Shown here piece after piece: positions 24,901 through 37,600 of a stretch of 64,000 bases of DNA. The notes under the pieces were generated by a model. It was not told where the DNA came from, ran no database searches, and was given only the letters and a program-made list of their open reading frames with translations. How positions within the stretch are numbered: position 1 is the stretch's first letter; the number at the start of each line of letters is the position of its first letter. A program made the position numbers and the translations under genes. Source of the DNA: Ceratodon purpureus (taxonomy: Eukaryota > Streptophyta > Bryopsida > Pseudoditrichales > Ditrichaceae); contig CM026427.1 in assembly GCA_014871385.1 (NCBI GenBank), positions 8,624,344 to 8,688,343 on the forward strand, read 5' to 3'.

Positions 24901-27716
24901 CTTTCACTCCAATTGCTATGTCAATCATGGGCTCTCTCCTTTACCACAATCCCATTAGTACATGCTTCCAGGTGCAACATTACTGCCGCGCTTTAAGACC
25001 TCTCCGTAGCAAGTGTGGACATTGAATTGCTGAGAAGTGACATGAGGACTCAACCGTCATTTCCAGCTTTGAAGATTAATATGAGGTTCCTTCACTACTT
25101 TAAGCACAATATCACTCAATATGAGCGTGCTCAGCGCTCACCGTTACTGGTACGGGAGGCTTGTTGTTCTACCAACTATGCCAGACCATGGAATGATTGC
25201 ATAAGGCAAAGAAAACCATAACCATTCCGATAAGGAATGTAACCTTTTTGTAAGGATTGTGTAAAATATCAAATAATTTAGGATAGAAAATATGGTTCAA
25301 ATATCAGTGCAAATGATACTATAAAATTTTGAGTAAAATTGAACTGATTATGAGTTTTTGAAAGGTATTTTTGTAAGAATCCAAAAGCCATTAATTGATG
25401 GTAGACTGTTTTCCTAATTGCTCGATTGAAAATGAATAACCATCATCTAGTGTGTACATAATTGCCTTAAATATCATTTCAAGAATCACCATTTAAGAAG
25501 CCCACTTTCAACATGCCTTTTTCCTAACAATTGTTTGAATTTGCCTTAGCTTCCATTATTGCCAATCTTTGGCCTCATTTGCACCAAATTTTAAGCCATA
25601 ATTAATATTTTTCCATTCATTTCCACCACTGCTGTAAACTTGGTGGTAAATGACATTTTTGAAAAAAGAAAAAAGCTTCTCAAGGGTCTTGAAATCCTTG
25701 ATTAAAATTTTTAAGCAAACTAAAAACTAGCTGATGTAGCCAAAGTGTCAACTAAGTTGTTTTTTTGGTTGTTTCTAAGAAGATATTAACAAAATGGTTT
25801 AGAAAATGAACAATATAGATTTTAAAGTTATTTTGGATAGACATCATTATCCATGAGCTCCATTTAGAGTATAGTTTCTTTGGTTACCGGACCCATAAAC
25901 ACAATCCTTTGTAGGGCTTGAACATCTTATGATGAATGTATACTTAAAGGCTTTAGCAATTTTATAGCTTATGCACATGGGTCACTAGTTGTTATGAATT
26001 GGTTTACTTTAAACCTCACAAAATATTACCTTTAAATCTTTAATTGTTGACAGTGTTGTTCAATTTTGAACTCTTCTATCAAGTATACAACTTTAATTTT
26101 TTCTTTCAGCTTCTTAAGATGATAAATTTGAAACGATAATTTAGTCTTGTCTAGAAGAATTTTAAATTTTAATATAATTTAAAGTCTTTACCTCTTTACT
26201 ATATATCAATAAAAATACTTTTAAAATTGCCACTTCTAAAGCAAAGTGTAAAAGAGCCAAATTAAAAGCTTTCTTTACATCTTCAAATGTAAGATCTTGC
26301 TTAGGACCACTAGAATATCATGCAAAATCAATTAATTTAAATTTGATAGCACAAATAAAAAAAATATAGAATTTAAAGTAAGTGGTTTCAAAATTTTGAA
26401 TTAAGTGAGGTCTAAATTTTATACTAGTCTTGTGTACATGATGTTGGTTTACAGTGCACCAAATTTTAGAGGTTGCAAAAGGATGTAGCCTTGTGAAAAG
26501 AATTGTTAAAGGAACATGAGTTCATAGTATTAACAACCAACATTTTTTTTAAGAATCTCAAAGGTAATAAAACCTTGTAGCTAAGTTTTTGAAGCTGCCC
26601 TTATTGAGGAACATGGATTTAAAGGATCATGAAATTGTTTAGGTTAAAATTCATCCCGTAGCATATTTAAAATTTGTTGAAATTTTGATGGAAAACTTAA
26701 AAAGTCAGAAATCTAATGTTTTGTATTATCGATTCAAAATTACAACTACATATTTAGTATTTATGTTGAAGGTTGATAATTCATACAAGCTTATTTGGCA
26801 TAATTTGAGTAAGTTTTTGCATGTTAATGGAAAACACTAATGATGACAGATTTGAAGCACATAGTGAGGGATAAGAGTGGTATTCCAACAAACCATCAAC
26901 ATTTTGTTTGTTTCCGTAGGAAGTCGCATCAATATGGTGGTCGTGGCAGGTCTTAAGATCTTATTGTATGGATACCCAAAAACTTTTTTTTTAAAGGAGG
27001 GTATATGTGATTAACTTTGATGTCCACTCATAACGGGATTTCAATTTCCCACTAATACCAAAGTAAATTCAACTTCAAATAATTCCAATATACCTTATAT
27101 CTATTCATTGATTGCAAGATAGTCCAAGTAGTGAGTATTAATATTGTCTTCATTAATGATCTATTGGTGTAAAATACAATAACTGCAAGAATTTTAGGTC
27201 AATATTGAATAACACCAATTACAAAAATAATCACTTTTCAATCAATAATTTGTTATAGTTATTAAAGATTTTAATATGTCCTATCACATGATTATTTGGT
27301 AGATTTCATCCATGTTTAGTGGCATCAAAAATGGCTTGTAGTTTTACAACTTTCTTAATTTCAAAAAGAAGTTCGGGGTGCAAAGTGGAGTTACTCTATT
27401 TTGTATGTCAGAAGTAGCTTGACTTGGGATGAAATCGAAAAGAAAGCTCCAGGAAAATTGGAGAGCACTCATAAAATTAGGATTTGAAATGAGAAAAGGC
27501 TATTACCACTTTCTATAAACGAACATCAAACTTAATATGAATCCATCCCCAACTATGAAGCAACTAAGCTAATATGAATAATGTGAATTCATTTCCATGT
27601 TATGATATCAAGGTCACACCAAGGACTTCAATAGGACCAATCACCAAAAGCATAAACCCCTAAAGCATAAACCCCTGTTAATTTCCGGGATTATTAGATG
27701 GCAAGTTTCAGTTAGT
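21917..27716. other. Long AT-rich region without a recognisable gene
   Basis: The part at 23.2-25.2 kb has a more balanced composition and short frames but no convincing exon chain. Around 25.13-25.19 kb, read on the minus strand, 'ggcatagttggtagaaca' resembles a tRNA D-arm and is followed by a 5-bp stem with a 7-base loop (gagcg/cgctc), perhaps a tRNA-derived relic. At 27.65 kb 'aaagcataaacccct' occurs twice in tandem. Confidence 0.35.
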
Positions 27717-27799
27717 TGGAGCTACTGAAGTGGCTGAAAGGAGGGGTAGCCTTGCATAGCCCTTGCATTCAGCAGCTCCAGTTGCCCTTGGCTGCTGAA
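27717..27799. other. GC-rich inverted-repeat segment with two competing hairpins
   Basis: TGGAGCTACTGAA (27717-27729) pairs with TTCAGCAGCTCCA (27768-27780) with one mismatch. The same TTCAGCAGC also pairs perfectly with GCTGCTGAA (27791-27799). The segment stands out from very AT-rich DNA. It may be a structured RNA, a small-RNA precursor or a mobile-element end; nothing in the sequence decides. Confidence 0.4.
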
Positions 27800-28670
27800 T
27801 TGGGCTGGGCCCTATGAGCAATGACAATTCTGTGTAGATTCATTTCCATGTTATAAGCTACTTGCAACATAAAAGATACTTGTTCATTGTATTGTTTCTA
27901 CTGGAAGTGGATCCAGTTGAAAAGAAAGAAAGAAAATTATAAATATTGGTCAAGCTACAAGAGGTGAGGTACATTATCAATTTTAATCATTTTTTATCAA
28001 TTACAATGGCTTCAAAAATCTTGATTCTTGTGACATCCACTCTTTTGGATTTACTAATTAAAAATTAAAAGTCTATCAAACTTGAACCCGAGCACACATA
28101 AACACAATGACCAACCTTTTGACTAGATGAGTTCTGGTAACAGTCGAACCACAGATAGAACGATCTTTATGTTGATACTTCACATAGATGAATGACCGAA
28201 ATCAGTGTAAATCAGTTTAATTGATACAAAAACTAATGTGGTTAACTTGCAGAAGCAATCCACCAAATAATTCTATCAATGAAAAGGAATGAACGAGTAC
28301 ACAGAGTACCAAGCATGAAGTGTGGTTCGTCGAGGATCCATTTCGTACATAAATAAGCATAATGATACACCAAATCTCTTAGGTAGATGTAACAGGAACA
28401 CTCATATCTGCTGCTGAGGCTGTTCTAGGACAATATGTCCGTATGCAGGTAACAAATCCATGTAGACCAAATAAAAAACGCCACAATGGATCGGGCTTGT
28501 TGAACAGCTAAACCGGGTGCCAACCAATACTTTTATTAGTCGACACAAAGCTATCTACTAAAGAGATTCGTTTCAAAATTGTAACTTCCTGGTTATCAAA
28601 GCCGTCTGTACTCGTCCCTCCGTATTTTCCAAAACAGTTGAATCTAAGCTTGGAAAAACTATCTAGTAGT
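27800..28670. other. 3' flank of the NO VEIN-like gene, nothing else seen
   Basis: AT-rich. The right end follows the stop codon of the minus-strand gene at 28671 and probably includes its 3' UTR. Confidence 0.4.
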
Positions 28671-31600
28671 TTAAGGCATAGTTACCTTGTATGTAGCTAC
28701 CTGCATACCTTGCGGAGATGACGTACCAGGTGCACCCAAGGTATGGTTGAATGGGAGGATGAGTGCAAGCTGAATGACGCGGTCTCGGCAGAGCTTGACG
28801 GGGTTGGAGAATCGAATGATCTGGAACGACTTTTCCGCACTGGGAAGGATCACACGAAGGACAGTGTACAAATCACCATGAATCTGTGCAAACTCCCACT
28901 CACGAGCTGAAATCTCAAACCAATCCTTATCTTGTGAGCGAGTGGTTTTCACCTCCACAAACTCCTGTTTCCCGGACTCGTTTTGTACTGTCATGTCAAA
29001 GGGAGCCCCAGTCTCTCCGTCTTCGTTCACCCACTTGACATGCTTGTCACCGTATTTCTTAACAAGATACTGATATGCTACTTCCTCACCTGTTCGGCCG
29101 GTAATTTGTTGCTGCTCGGTACCGGAACTCATTACAGGTTGATCCCTTGCCTGAAATGACGCCACGACACCAATAAGCATTATGAAATCATTTCATGATT
29201 TTATTCCTCACTACCATTGTGTGGCCTTAACACAAACGTGCACTGTTTGTAATCCTATTTTTCACACATCCTTGCTCATAAAATCACAAAGGTCAAATTC
29301 TTACCAAGGGGTACTGAAAAGCTCTTCCTGATGATGTGGCGCCAGCGGTTCGAGAATCTGGATTGTCCGTCAGTAATCCCACATCAGTTCCAGTTGTCCA
29401 CCAGGAACTTGCGCTTGGGCTAGTAGACAGTGGGCTTGAATGAAATTCCTCAGTAAATGTTGCTGCCGTAGTCCGGTCCAACACACTGCCAGATACAAGA
29501 GGCCCAGAATCTGCCTTAACCACAATGGAGGACTTTGCAGTTGATTTTACAGTAGGAAGGGGAACCCAAGAACGAGGTGGCCACCCAGAATATGACTGAC
29601 TGGATTTCTTCTTAAAAGGCATCAACTCTTCTTCTTTAGCGTGCCTTTTCAAATACACCTCCGCAAGTGATGACTTGCCCTTCACAGGCGATGCGGTCAT
29701 CGCAAGATTGGATTCCTGAAGCCTCTGTTTCAGTTTCCATGGAGCAACCCCGACTGATAAGGGTTGAACACCTTGTGTGTTGACCATATATAACTCAACA
29801 TCAGCCTCTTGAGATCCTAAAGAGGCCATCATGGTGATGAGGTGCAGAAAATTAGCTAACTGCTGGTTGACTTGGCCAGAAAAGAACAGCCGAGACAACT
29901 CTGTGTAGATCATGCAGTGGTCCTCGCAGCGCGCGGCTAAAACATGCAAAGTATTGTCCTGAGCATCCCACGCCAATCTCTCTTTAGTATACTTTTAATA
30001 CAATTCGACCCTGATGCACAACTTACTCATAATCCGTCACAAAGGAAAAAATATAAAGAAAAAATCTTGAAAGAAGTTAAGCAAAACGTCCGTCTACGAT
30101 AAGATAAAAGGGAACAAACAAAGAACCTGAAGTGCTTCGTATTCAACATGCTATGGAAGTCCACTGTAACAAGCGAGAGAATGAAAATACAGTGATGGAT
30201 GCACAGGACATACCTCAAATAAACAACCACATTCAGTTCTCCCGGATGAGTGTATTTGACCAGACTGAAGGCTATATCGGAAGTACAATTGGTCAACAAC
30301 GACAAAACGCAGCTTCTTCAATAGCTTTCTAATACGTTTGCCATCTAAGCTGTTATAAATGTCCACGTGATGCTGCATTATATACCGCTGAGCATAAGGT
30401 AACGCCCATGCGACCAAAGCTTCAATCTTAGCTGCATCATGTGATCCATATGCGATAACTTCCCGTTTCATTGCCTGTATGACAAGTAATACATCGTTCA
30501 GTAAAGTAGACTTTGTAAATAGGAAGACACAATCATGAGCATGGCATTCACAACAGGACATAGAAATGAAAAGATCAGGACATCCTAAGTCTAGGCCGTG
30601 ACTCTGCTCATCTCTTAAGATCATAATTATGCGGTTAAAGCTTACAGAGACACACCTGAGACAGAAGTGGAATGCCCAAAGACTTATACAAACGCTTCAC
30701 ACGATTGCAACGTTCTTCGGAGTTACTCTTGGAAGATGTTGCACTAGACTGAGGGGCGCTCACGCACAAGAAGTTGAGCCTTTCTGAATTCTCAGCAAAT
30801 TCCTTGCCAATTCTCTCGTCATCACAGACACAGACGAACCCCGCATCATTGCCGAGAGTGACCCATTGGTCACGAGTAGTAGGTAACACAGTGCAATCTG
30901 TTTCTTGAAGCCGAGCTTTCCATTCTTGTAACTCCGTCTCGGTCAATTTGCCAGAATCAAGCTCGCAGCACAATGCAGCAAGAACTTCAAGTACCTACAG
31001 CAATCCGCACCATAGTTATGTCTCGTGATATAACCATGCTAAAAGATTCACACCTAAAAAGGGAAAAAGAATCTTAGAAACCATCAACGAGCCATAACAC
31101 TATCTGATTCAAAACATCTGACATCACACGTAAATACCTGATTCAAAACAGAAGAGGGCGTGGTGAGAGCAGCAAGTTGCTTCAAGATATTTATATAGCC
31201 ATAAAAGTCGGGTTTCTCTCTGACCAGAGACTGCTCCACAAAGAAAATTCGCAATTCCGGATAAAATACGCTTAAGGCTTTAACATTATTGCACGATTTG
31301 AGACCATGAGCTAAAGATGATTTGATTCCAGAAGATGACGCATGCAAGGAGTGCAGCATATCAAGAGCACCTGTTGAGTCATCCCAGAACACACTATCTA
31401 ATGACAAGAGACTTCCTTCTAAGATATCTTCGCGTGCATTGCTTGATGTTGAGGGAACAAATATAGAAGGTTGAGCCTTGAAAGCTTTCCGTACTGTCTT
31501 AGTATTTGCATGCTCAGCCAGAAACAAGTAAAGTCGAGACATTTGGGCCACACTGCAGCAATCAGCAATTCAAAAATTTAGCAAAAACGAAAGCAGATAT

Positions 31601-34600
31601 AACTCCTCTTTTACTGAATAGCCCTCCACAAAACATTTTCGTGTTCCAGCTTTCATGATTATAATGAAGTACATATCAATCCACAAAACAAACCTGTTCT
31701 AAAATGATCTAGGACCCATATAAGTTGGTAGTCAGAACTGCAATAAAATACTGCATACACATCGCACCTGGCTTCAAAAGCTTGACAACTTGACCCCCAG
31801 TGTTGGAGCAAAGAGAGACAATCTTCCACTGCGACTTCGGTTCTAAATCCAAATGCCTTCATCAGATCGACGTTTTGAATCTATTGAACAAAAAACCACG
31901 TCAATTAGGAGGGTTACCTTCACAAGGTCATGCAAAAGTCCGACGAAGAACAAAATTTAGAGAGGGGTCATTTACACCTAAACACCCTGGCAGAGGGAAA
32001 ACAGAGTAAACATTGCATCATGAATCCTCAGGACCGTATCCTCTAAACCTTTGTAAGAGATATGTGAACAAACCTGAGTACGTGCGTATGCAGCATGGTT
32101 GCCTAGGACTTTACTAACGGACTCACACCGCTGGAAAAGTGAAGTTGGTGCGTGTAACCGATTATCCAAGCTGGACTTTATCCACTCCAGCTTCCTCACT
32201 TGCAACACCCAAGATGCGAAAGTTGAACCCTCTTTTGCATCCTTCTTCTCAATAGACGTGCGATATGTTGCTCTCCAACATGAGGCATATTTACTCGGCC
32301 ATAACTTGTCAAGAATCGACAATATGACATAGAAACGTTTTGTTTTCTTTGGAACTTTTCGCCCTGTTATTTTGGGGAGAGCACTGACAGAGGAGATCAA
32401 CTCCACAAGTTCAGGGCACTCCCAATCTTCAATAACGCAGCGAGTATCATCACTGACACCCTCCCAGTTCTCATCATTCCAGAGACTTGCACCTTTGTCA
32501 TTGATAGTTTTCTCCACAGGAAAAACTTGTACGAAGTCGGTAACCCCTATTTCACCTAAAAACTTTCGCCAACTTTCGACATTTGGACTGCCTTGCCCTG
32601 GCAAAGGAAGATGGAGGTAGCTTTCATCTACTTCGTTCCACTTCATTGAACAACCATCCAATACTTCTTGAGCATCGAATGGGCTCCCCATTGATTTCCC
32701 AAAATGAATTGGCTCTTCATTGCCCCCTCTAAGAAGTCCATTATTTGTAGAGATAACAGCATTTAGTTTCAGTTCCTTCAGTATCAAAGGCCCGTCACTT
32801 GTACACTGGTTGCAACCAGACTCGAGATGCCACTTGGCATAACCTAGATATTGCACCAAAAGAGGTATATCTCTTGCCATGCAATTTTCATCAGCCATTG
32901 CTGGTAGCACATGGCTTCGTAATACATGATGTGCTGACATAGGCCTGATCCCCAGTTGATGCAACATAGAAACTACTTTGCTTCGCACGTTGAGATCGTC
33001 TGTAACGTCGTCCTCAGGAGCACTAGTCTGAAACAAAGCCGGATGCACAGTTCGGAGCTCTCCATAGAGCAATGGGAAACAGACAAGAGACTTGCTTGCA
33101 CCATCGTTCGATTCTGCTCCATGATTGGCGAACCAGACAGAGCCATCCTCTATAGCTGTGAATGAACCACCTGCTAGGGGAATGAATTTCAATGCTTGTA
33201 GCTCTTGAACTAAAGAATTTCCACTTTCCGAGTCGTTTGCATATTTCGACACCTGCTGCTCACTGAGCAGACAATCATGCAACGCAACCAGCCAATCGCG
33301 TATCCATCCGAGTTCCAGAACACCCACTCTATTGCTCTTCTGTAAAAGAGATTTCATAAATGCAACGAGTGTCTTCGAGCCGTACTTTTGTACTCCCAAA
33401 CTTCTTGCTAATGGATCAGACATCTCAACCTCCTTGTCCAGATACTGAAGCCCAAGGTGCTCTTTCAAAAGAGGATCTGGTATCAGTTTGCGGACCACCT
33501 CATTCCAACCACTTAGAACGGCGCATGGGAAAGACCAATCTGAACCGATGCCTTCGACAGGAAGGCATGGAGTGGCCTGCAGGCGCGCATGGATCAAACG
33601 TGGTAAAGCAGAGAAGAAGCCCAAAACTTCTCCTTCCAGAGGCACAAACTTCAAGTAGTTGCTAACAGCTGCCCCCCTGCTTCCAAGGGATGGGAGAGAT
33701 TTGAAAGTCTCAACTGCCTTTACAAACACTTCAGGAATTTCGGAGCGTAGCCACTGATTCCAGGCGCTGTCGCTATCTACCTCCTCTCTTGATGAAGGTA
33801 ATATAAAATCACTCTGAAACAAAAATTTATGTTGAACTAAGGGTGAGTTTGACAGCTGCATTAGATACATCAACAGAAGAACTTGAACTCAAACATATGA
33901 ATTGTCAGAACAAATATTCTTAAGCATGTGAGTGAGACTTAAGTACACGAAAGCCAGTTTAATTCAAATGTTCTTTCGAAATAGAGTAAAAACTTACCTG
34001 CACAATAAACCGAAGGCCATAAGATCTCAAGGGCAGAAAGGCGAACACTTGTTGCTGCTCTGAACTGGCTTTGTAATTCTCTCCAGTATGGTCGAGCAGT
34101 GGAAAAGCTAAAGCAATTTCCGTATCCAGAATACCAGGCCTTGGAACCCCAGCCAAAACTTGTTGCCGAACAACCAACCAAGTAGCATGTCCTTTATCAT
34201 GCACAACACGTACCAGCCCATCGGCTAGGTCCTCACGATACATAAGCTTGGTTGCACTAACAACATCATTTTGGACAGCAATGCAACGCAAACGGTGCAA
34301 AAAAAGCAGAAGGGATGGGTGGATGTCATCAAATTTTGCTGCTAATGATGTCATTCCTTTCCCATTGCTGATGGATGCCTTGATTGGCAGATCAATCCGT
34401 GTGTTCCAACGTACAGCTTGCTGTTGCGAACCAACCTTTTCTGCTACTAACTTTAAAATGTCACTGTGAGAATTGACACCCTGTCTGGGTTCAATAATTG
34501 TTGGAAGTATGAAACCGAGGTTGCTCTCTGTAATGTCAAATTTCACGTCGAAGCCATTAGAGTGGATCTCTGGAGAGTCGGTAACCTGCAATCAAGATCT

Positions 34601-37600
34601 AAACAAATAAGAATCACACAAGAGACAATATACTCAAACGCTGAACGATCACGACCTCCCTGACAAGCAAGGTAAAAATCTACAACCACCATAAACTACT
34701 AATAAGAGTCTAATGACAATGTTGATGCATCGACATCTGAAGATGACGTCGTCTAGAAAACAAACTGAGAGTTCCTCGCTGATCAGCGAGAAAGGAATCA
34801 AACAACGCTCAAACTGAAAGCAAAACCAGTCCATCGGGGGTAAGCTGATCATACCCGAAATACCGATTTAAAACCAATACCCTTGTGACCAATATAACCA
34901 GTGCTAGACCCTGCTTTAGTAGAATTGCCAACATCACATAGAGCACGTAAATTGGCAGGTGTGAAACCATCCTCGTTATTAAACACCATAACATGTCCGC
35001 ATTGTACAATGAACACAAGGGCAGCCTCCACTCCAGGTCCGTATGAGTTATCATCAGCATTCTGCACCTGCGTCCAGAAGACAAATCTGTAAGCCGCGGC
35101 TCTAACACATGATAAACCAAAATAACTGTTACAGAATCTACTAAGAGAAAGGATTACAGAAACCAAACTACTCGCAACAGCGGTACTGGAAGGACTCGAG
35201 GAATTCAGAAATTTGAAATAACCAAAAATTAGAGGAAAATACGAACTATGGCATTCAAAGAGGATCGCGACGAACCAATTCAAGGACAAAATGCGAATCC
35301 TGAGAATAGAGATCCTGAGAAAGACGATGGAGTGCACGACCCATACGTGCATGTTGCCTCGCAAGCAAATCCTGCTCTTGGATCTTAAGGTCCTGCCCTA
35401 TGCCAAATTCGTCACGCCTGATAGCTTCCACAACCTCTCTGGATCTTTGGCTGAGGTCAAGACCAGTAGATCCTAGGGCCAAATCCACAGGCTCAATAAC
35501 AACTGTACTTCTGCTTGCCTGGTCATTTCCAATATCACCAAATCTTGAATCTGTTTCCATAACAAGACTTTCTGTCTGCAAATTCACCAACTTTCCAGAT
35601 TTATCTAATGCTTCTGGTGATACTTTAGCAGCTGTAAGCTCAACTTCTTTGATACTCTCGGTGGGAAGCTTCTGCTGAATTTCCAGTACACTTTCATGGC
35701 TTGATATCTCTCTACTCGTTTCGTGACTGGAAAGAACTTGTGTTCCTTTTTCTTCAGTCCGAGGTGTGAGGACACATGCCTTAAAGTCGTTAATCCATTC
35801 CTCAATCCCTAAACTAAGGCCTAACATGTGAAGCAACCGATGGTGCTCATCAACCTTGCAACTTTTAATTAAGATGGAGGAAGAGTGCTCTACTACAGCG
35901 GAGAAGGCTGGCAAAAGAATCTTAGCTGCAAAAAGCTGAAGCTCTTGTGCCAAGGCACATAATATGTCAAGTAGAAACGTTGCCACCTTCGTGTTGACTT
36001 CAATGTGGGGTTCGCCATCAAAAGAAAACAACAACACGTTTAAGGCTTTAGTGGCGTATGTCTTCAAAAGGGCTGATGGTGCATGGTTTACACCGCCATA
36101 CAACACCACAATGGAGACAAGGTGCACGGCAACAGCCTTTGGATTTTCACTCATCAACGAAGGTAAGAAATTATCAACAGTAGCTGCCCCATCAACCTTC
36201 AGAATGATCCCACTATCTGTTAACAATGTGCAGATATTGCCGTTGGATCCATCCCTTTCGAGCCAGCTTAGAAGAGGTCCTAGAGTGGGAGCAAAGATGG
36301 TGTCCCACTGTGACCACTCGCTGAGGTTCACAAGCATAGGAGCGTTCATCAAAGCCTTTATTGCATCCGTATCAGTCTTGGGACCCAGGGAGCCCACTCT
36401 CACACTAGTATCCATCTCACTGCTTGAAACAGACGAGTTCAACAGAGGAGTTGACTCATCAGCAGGAATCAATGCCCCCAAGTAATACACGGAATTGCTT
36501 GACTGTACTGTTTTTCCTCCATGATTGCATCCTTCGAGTACTGATTCCAATGAACCCAAACCCAAATCTTCAAACTTCTTCACAATGAAATATTTGCACA
36601 GTCGACGTTCAAGGTCAACGGGTGAGCTACTGTCGTTGGATGCATGGGTTACCTGGGTAATAAAGGCTTGCACTCTATGTAAGGGAACTTTAGGACTATT
36701 ACATGTACGGCACTTGCTTACTACTTCAGTCTTCAAATCAGACCCTGCGCAGGCTTGAGCAAGAATTTCACTCAATAAGACGTTGAGTTATATTGACTTT
36801 TGACAAATATATGAATACACGTCTAGAGAACAACATAACATTTCAAAATAAAGAATAATCTTCTTTCTGAGCGACGTCAATCCAAAACGATTCAAAAACA
36901 ATCTAAAAACAAAACGAAGTGTTGAAGAAGCATCAATTTACCAAAAGACTAACCTTATCCTTAGCAAAAAGCCTAAATAATGTACAAAAGATTGTTACCT
37001 TCTGGGTTATCATTCGTTACTTTAGTTTCCAATGGAGCACTTGGTTTGCAATCGATGGTGATGGGCTCCGTCGCGGCAATGGTCTGAGCTGCAAGAGTTT
37101 CTTCTTGTTGCTGAAGCGCAGTATCTTCTAACACATCATACGTGCTGTCAAAGAGCCCCATCCTTATAGATAGAACCTACAATTCAGGAACCAAAACATG
37201 TGCTAAGCTGTCCAAAAGGGAAGTGAGCGTAATTTTCTTTACGGGTAGCGGTGATTCCAATATGACAGAAGTGAATATCACAGAGACATTGAAACTGAAT
37301 CAATCTGAGTTAATGAATTCCAGATTCAGTCTGCACTGTCGCTGAATGTAGTTGTAGGGACGTCCATCTCATTAAAAACGAGAATGCTAACAATTTGGAT
37401 ATTGCCCAATCATCATATATAAATATATGGGAGCAGATATCATGTTGCATCTCGGAATTCGAAGTCCTCAATTGGAAGTTGCATCAACAAGTAAATAAAG
37501 ATAAGGCTCAGCAACAAGACAATTAACAAACCTAAGCAGACCTTCTTTCACCAAATAACGGAACATACTCTAGGCAGAAAACAGTTTAAGTTTCAGGGTA

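Noticed and set aside
30132..36758. Many plus-strand frames inside the NO VEIN-like gene
   Set aside because: They lie opposite exons that join into a coherent known protein and have no independent features.
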